A stretch of 15,907 bases of DNA, taken from Candidatus Hydrogenedentota bacterium (GTDB taxonomy: Bacteria; Hydrogenedentota; Hydrogenedentia; Hydrogenedentales; CAITNO01). The notes below the pieces were generated by a model. The model was not told where the DNA came from. It saw only the letters and a list, made by a program, of their open reading frames with translations, and did not search any database. Of this stretch, positions 15,201 to 15,907 are shown one piece after another. Positions within the stretch are counted from its first letter, which is position 1, and each line of letters opens with the position of its first letter. A program made the position numbers and the translations under genes. The stretch is taken from the NCBI GenBank assembly GCA_029554925.1, contig JAKPUV010000267.1:1-15907 (forward strand), written 5' to 3'.

Positions 15201-15735
15201 CCGCCTGGGCAACGAGCACGGTACGCGGTATGCCGTTCACGCCGCCCTGGCGGCGGCGGACCCCACCTTCTGGGACACCCTGCGGACGGTGGCGGCGCTG
15301 GCGGGGGCGGGCGCGCCCGAGGGCGTCATGCAGCTCCTCTCCGCCGCCAAGGAAAGCCCCCATGTGTCCGTGCGGTGGTGGGCCATGATCGGGCTGGACA
15401 CCCTGCCCGCCGCCCCCCGCGAAGCCCGCGCCGCCCTTCGCAAGGCCCTTGACGACCCCTCGGCGCTGGTGCGCGTGGCCGCCGCCGCGGGGGTTGTCCG
15501 CCGCATGCCGGATGACGCGGCCCCCGCGCTGGAGGTGTTGAAGGCCGCCCTTGCCGACGGCGACGAGTGGATCCGCCTTCAGGCGGCCCTCGCGCTGGAC
15601 GGGCTGGGCCCGCGCGCGCGGCCCGCCCTCGGCGCGCTCCGCGCCGCGCTCAACGACGGGACCAGCAAGTACGTGGTCCGCGTGGCCAACCACGCCGTGA
15701 ACGCCCTCACCGGCGAAACCAACGAGGTGAACTGA
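12250..15735 (+). CDS. Tat-exported double sulfatase with C-terminal HEAT-like repeats
   Basis: 1161 residues with two complete sulfatase domains in one chain. It begins with a twin-arginine signal (TRREFLERAALAGAG, 10-24) ending near ARAA (31-34). Domain 1 (about 39-537) is arylsulfatase-A-like: metal residues D48/D49, formylglycine motif C86-A-P-T-R90, GKWH (132-135), H231 and D356/N357. Domain 2 (about 547-975) is of the heparan-N-sulfatase-like type: D557, C595-S-P-N-R599, SHHM (613-616) and D776/H777. Residues about 990-1155 are alpha-helical repeats of the HEAT type. Sulfatases with CxPxR need formylglycine maturation; no maturase is in the window. It should release sulfate from sulfated polysaccharides outside the cytoplasm. 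ATG at 12250 is chosen because GGAGG lies 8 nt upstream and the Tat motif follows; no stop or frameshift lies between the domains. The next gene starts 2 nt after the stop. Confidence 0.95.
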   Translation: MSGRLSRAHTRREFLERAALAGAGMLAARGARAADPAPRPNIVVIMADDMGYSDIAPYGGEIDTPNLARLAREGARFTQFYNNAKCAPTRASLLTGLYSQQAGCTDAPVAMRNCATLAEVLRGAGYATYMAGKWHAGELPVERGFDRHFGLVDGCCNYFNPGEQRPGEPKPAEQKYPRKWARDAEVLQPFTPENRDFYTTDAFTDAALEYLDGHAGKQEPFFLYLPYTSPHYPLQAPPEDIAKYRGKYLCGWDAVRAARFQRMRDMGLLDPRWELSPRDPEIPAWDDVENPEAWKAAPYAGKKLSLEDAVNRDLWDLKMAVYAAMVDRMDRNIGRVLDKLDAMGAAENTLVLFLSDNGGCAELRNDTPDVPPGTMDSYRSVDPPWANAQNTPYRKFKRHDHEGGVATPCIARWPGRTPAGGIIHQVAHLIDVMPTALELSGAAYPAENRGESVPPPEGMSLAPVLRGGAETRARELFWQFGTSRAVRSGDWKAVREGDAPWELYDLAADRTETQDLAAAHPDIVERLSAAWAAWAARVAAPPQPAKRPNILWLSCEDTGPHLGCYGDAVARTPVLDALAAAGCRYTHCYTTAPVCSPNRSSIITGVHATTLGSHHMRSGGEGKKGSSRPALPPEVECFPALLRRAGYYCCNNEKEDYNFARPDDVWDDSSRQAHWRNRKDAGQPFFAVFNYTGTHESQVARWSKGADKAEAEETGTKTDPAAVTPPPYHADTPVIREQWAHYYDLVAGMDAWAGRLLAELEADGLAEDTIVLFWSDHGPGMARCKRLLYDSGLHVPLILRVPEKWRGLAPVPPGSVSDGLVSSVDFAPTTLRLAGVPLPAHLQGRPFAGPDLPPPREHVYAGRDRMDERYDMMRAVRDGRYKYIRNYEPWKPRDQFMNSAELGPVKQELNRLKREGALPEGAAWMTGDRKPAEELYDTEADPHELANLAGDPAHAETLARLRAAQDQWMADSRDLGLLPEAELNRLGNEHGTRYAVHAALAAADPTFWDTLRTVAALAGAGAPEGVMQLLSAAKESPHVSVRWWAMIGLDTLPAAPREARAALRKALDDPSALVRVAAAAGVVRRMPDDAAPALEVLKAALADGDEWIRLQAALALDGLGPRARPALGALRAALNDGTSKYVVRVANHAVNALTGETNEVN

Positions 15736-15737
15736 CC

Positions 15738-15907
15738 ATGACCGCCCGTTTCTCATGCCGTCTGCTCCCCGTCCTGTGCGCCGTGCTGGCCTGCGCCGCC
15801 TCCTCCGCCGGCGGGCCGTATCTCGCCACGGGCATCAAGATCGGCGAGGTCACCCCGGATTCCGCCATCGTCTGGGTGCGCCTCACGCGCGACGCCGAAC
15901 GCGTCGG
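15738..15907 (+). CDS. PhoD-like alkaline phosphatase/phosphodiesterase, N-terminal fragment
   Basis: The first 56 codons of a gene cut by the window end. It begins with an export signal (basic ARFSCR, then a hydrophobic stretch LLPVLCAVLACAASSA); VLAC could be a weak lipobox, but L at -2 is unusual, so Sec cleavage is at least as likely. The mature start GPYLATGIKIGEV, followed by TPDSAIVWVRLT, is typical of the N-terminal domain of PhoD-like metallophosphatases in planctomycete- and verrucomicrobium-like bacteria. The ATG lies 2 nt after the sulfatase stop with GAGG 10 nt upstream inside the sulfatase gene, so translation is probably coupled. The catalytic part is not visible. Confidence 0.75.
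   Translation, partial: MTARFSCRLLPVLCAVLACAASSAGGPYLATGIKIGEVTPDSAIVWVRLTRDAERV

Noticed and set aside
1..15907. CRISPR array, tRNA or rRNA genes, insertion sequence
   Set aside because: No regularly spaced direct repeats, no tRNA or rRNA signatures and no transposase-like protein were found on either strand.

Overview
The window is GC-rich bacterial DNA: codon third positions are mostly G or C, except for a stretch of visibly lower GC at about 2640-4580. It has the character of a polysaccharide-degrading member of the PVC/Planctomycetes or Hydrogenedentes type. It encodes a GH106-type rhamnosidase, a Tat-exported protein with two sulfatase domains and HEAT-like repeats, and a PhoD-like phosphatase, and it carries a structured palindromic repeat of the kind common in such genomes. 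The phylum is an inference from gene content and cannot be proved from the window.

Layout. (1) 1-2598: 3' part of a large alpha-L-rhamnosidase-like glycoside hydrolase. (2) 2599-4942: a lower-GC block holding one leftward gene, an AlbA_2/HATPase_c_4 (Schlafen-like) ATP-binding protein, between two gene-free stretches. It contains a near-perfect palindrome and divergent candidate promoters. (3) 4943-6148: a DEAD-box RNA helicase with a candidate long structured leader and a good intrinsic terminator. (4) 6268-12147: an assimilatory sulfate-reduction locus. A textbook consensus promoter drives an APS-reductase-type cysH. This is followed by uroporphyrinogen-III C-methyltransferase, a cloverleaf-like inverted repeat, and a precorrin-2 dehydrogenase/ferrochelatase-like gene. 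Convergent to these is a very large gene fusing a siroheme sulfite reductase, a GltD-like FAD/NAD(P)H module and a ferredoxin. (5) 12172-15907: divergent from the sulfite reductase, a double-sulfatase/HEAT gene, followed after 2 nt by the start of a PhoD-like phosphatase.

How the genes fit together. CysH would reduce APS to sulfite. The two porphyrin genes make siroheme, the cofactor of the sulfite reductase. The fused reductase appears to carry its own electron input (NAD(P)H to FAD to Fe-S clusters to siroheme), so it may need no separate CysJ or ferredoxin partner. The neighbouring sulfatases release sulfate from sulfated organic matter, so the right half of the window can be read as supply followed by assimilation of sulfur; that link is inference.

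The most interesting candidate is the fused sulfite reductase. Both halves of its siroheme domain show a complete C-X5-C...C-X3-C cysteine quartet with almost the same spacing (37 and 36 residues). In the well-known monomeric enzymes (E. coli CysI, plant nitrite reductase) only the second half has it.
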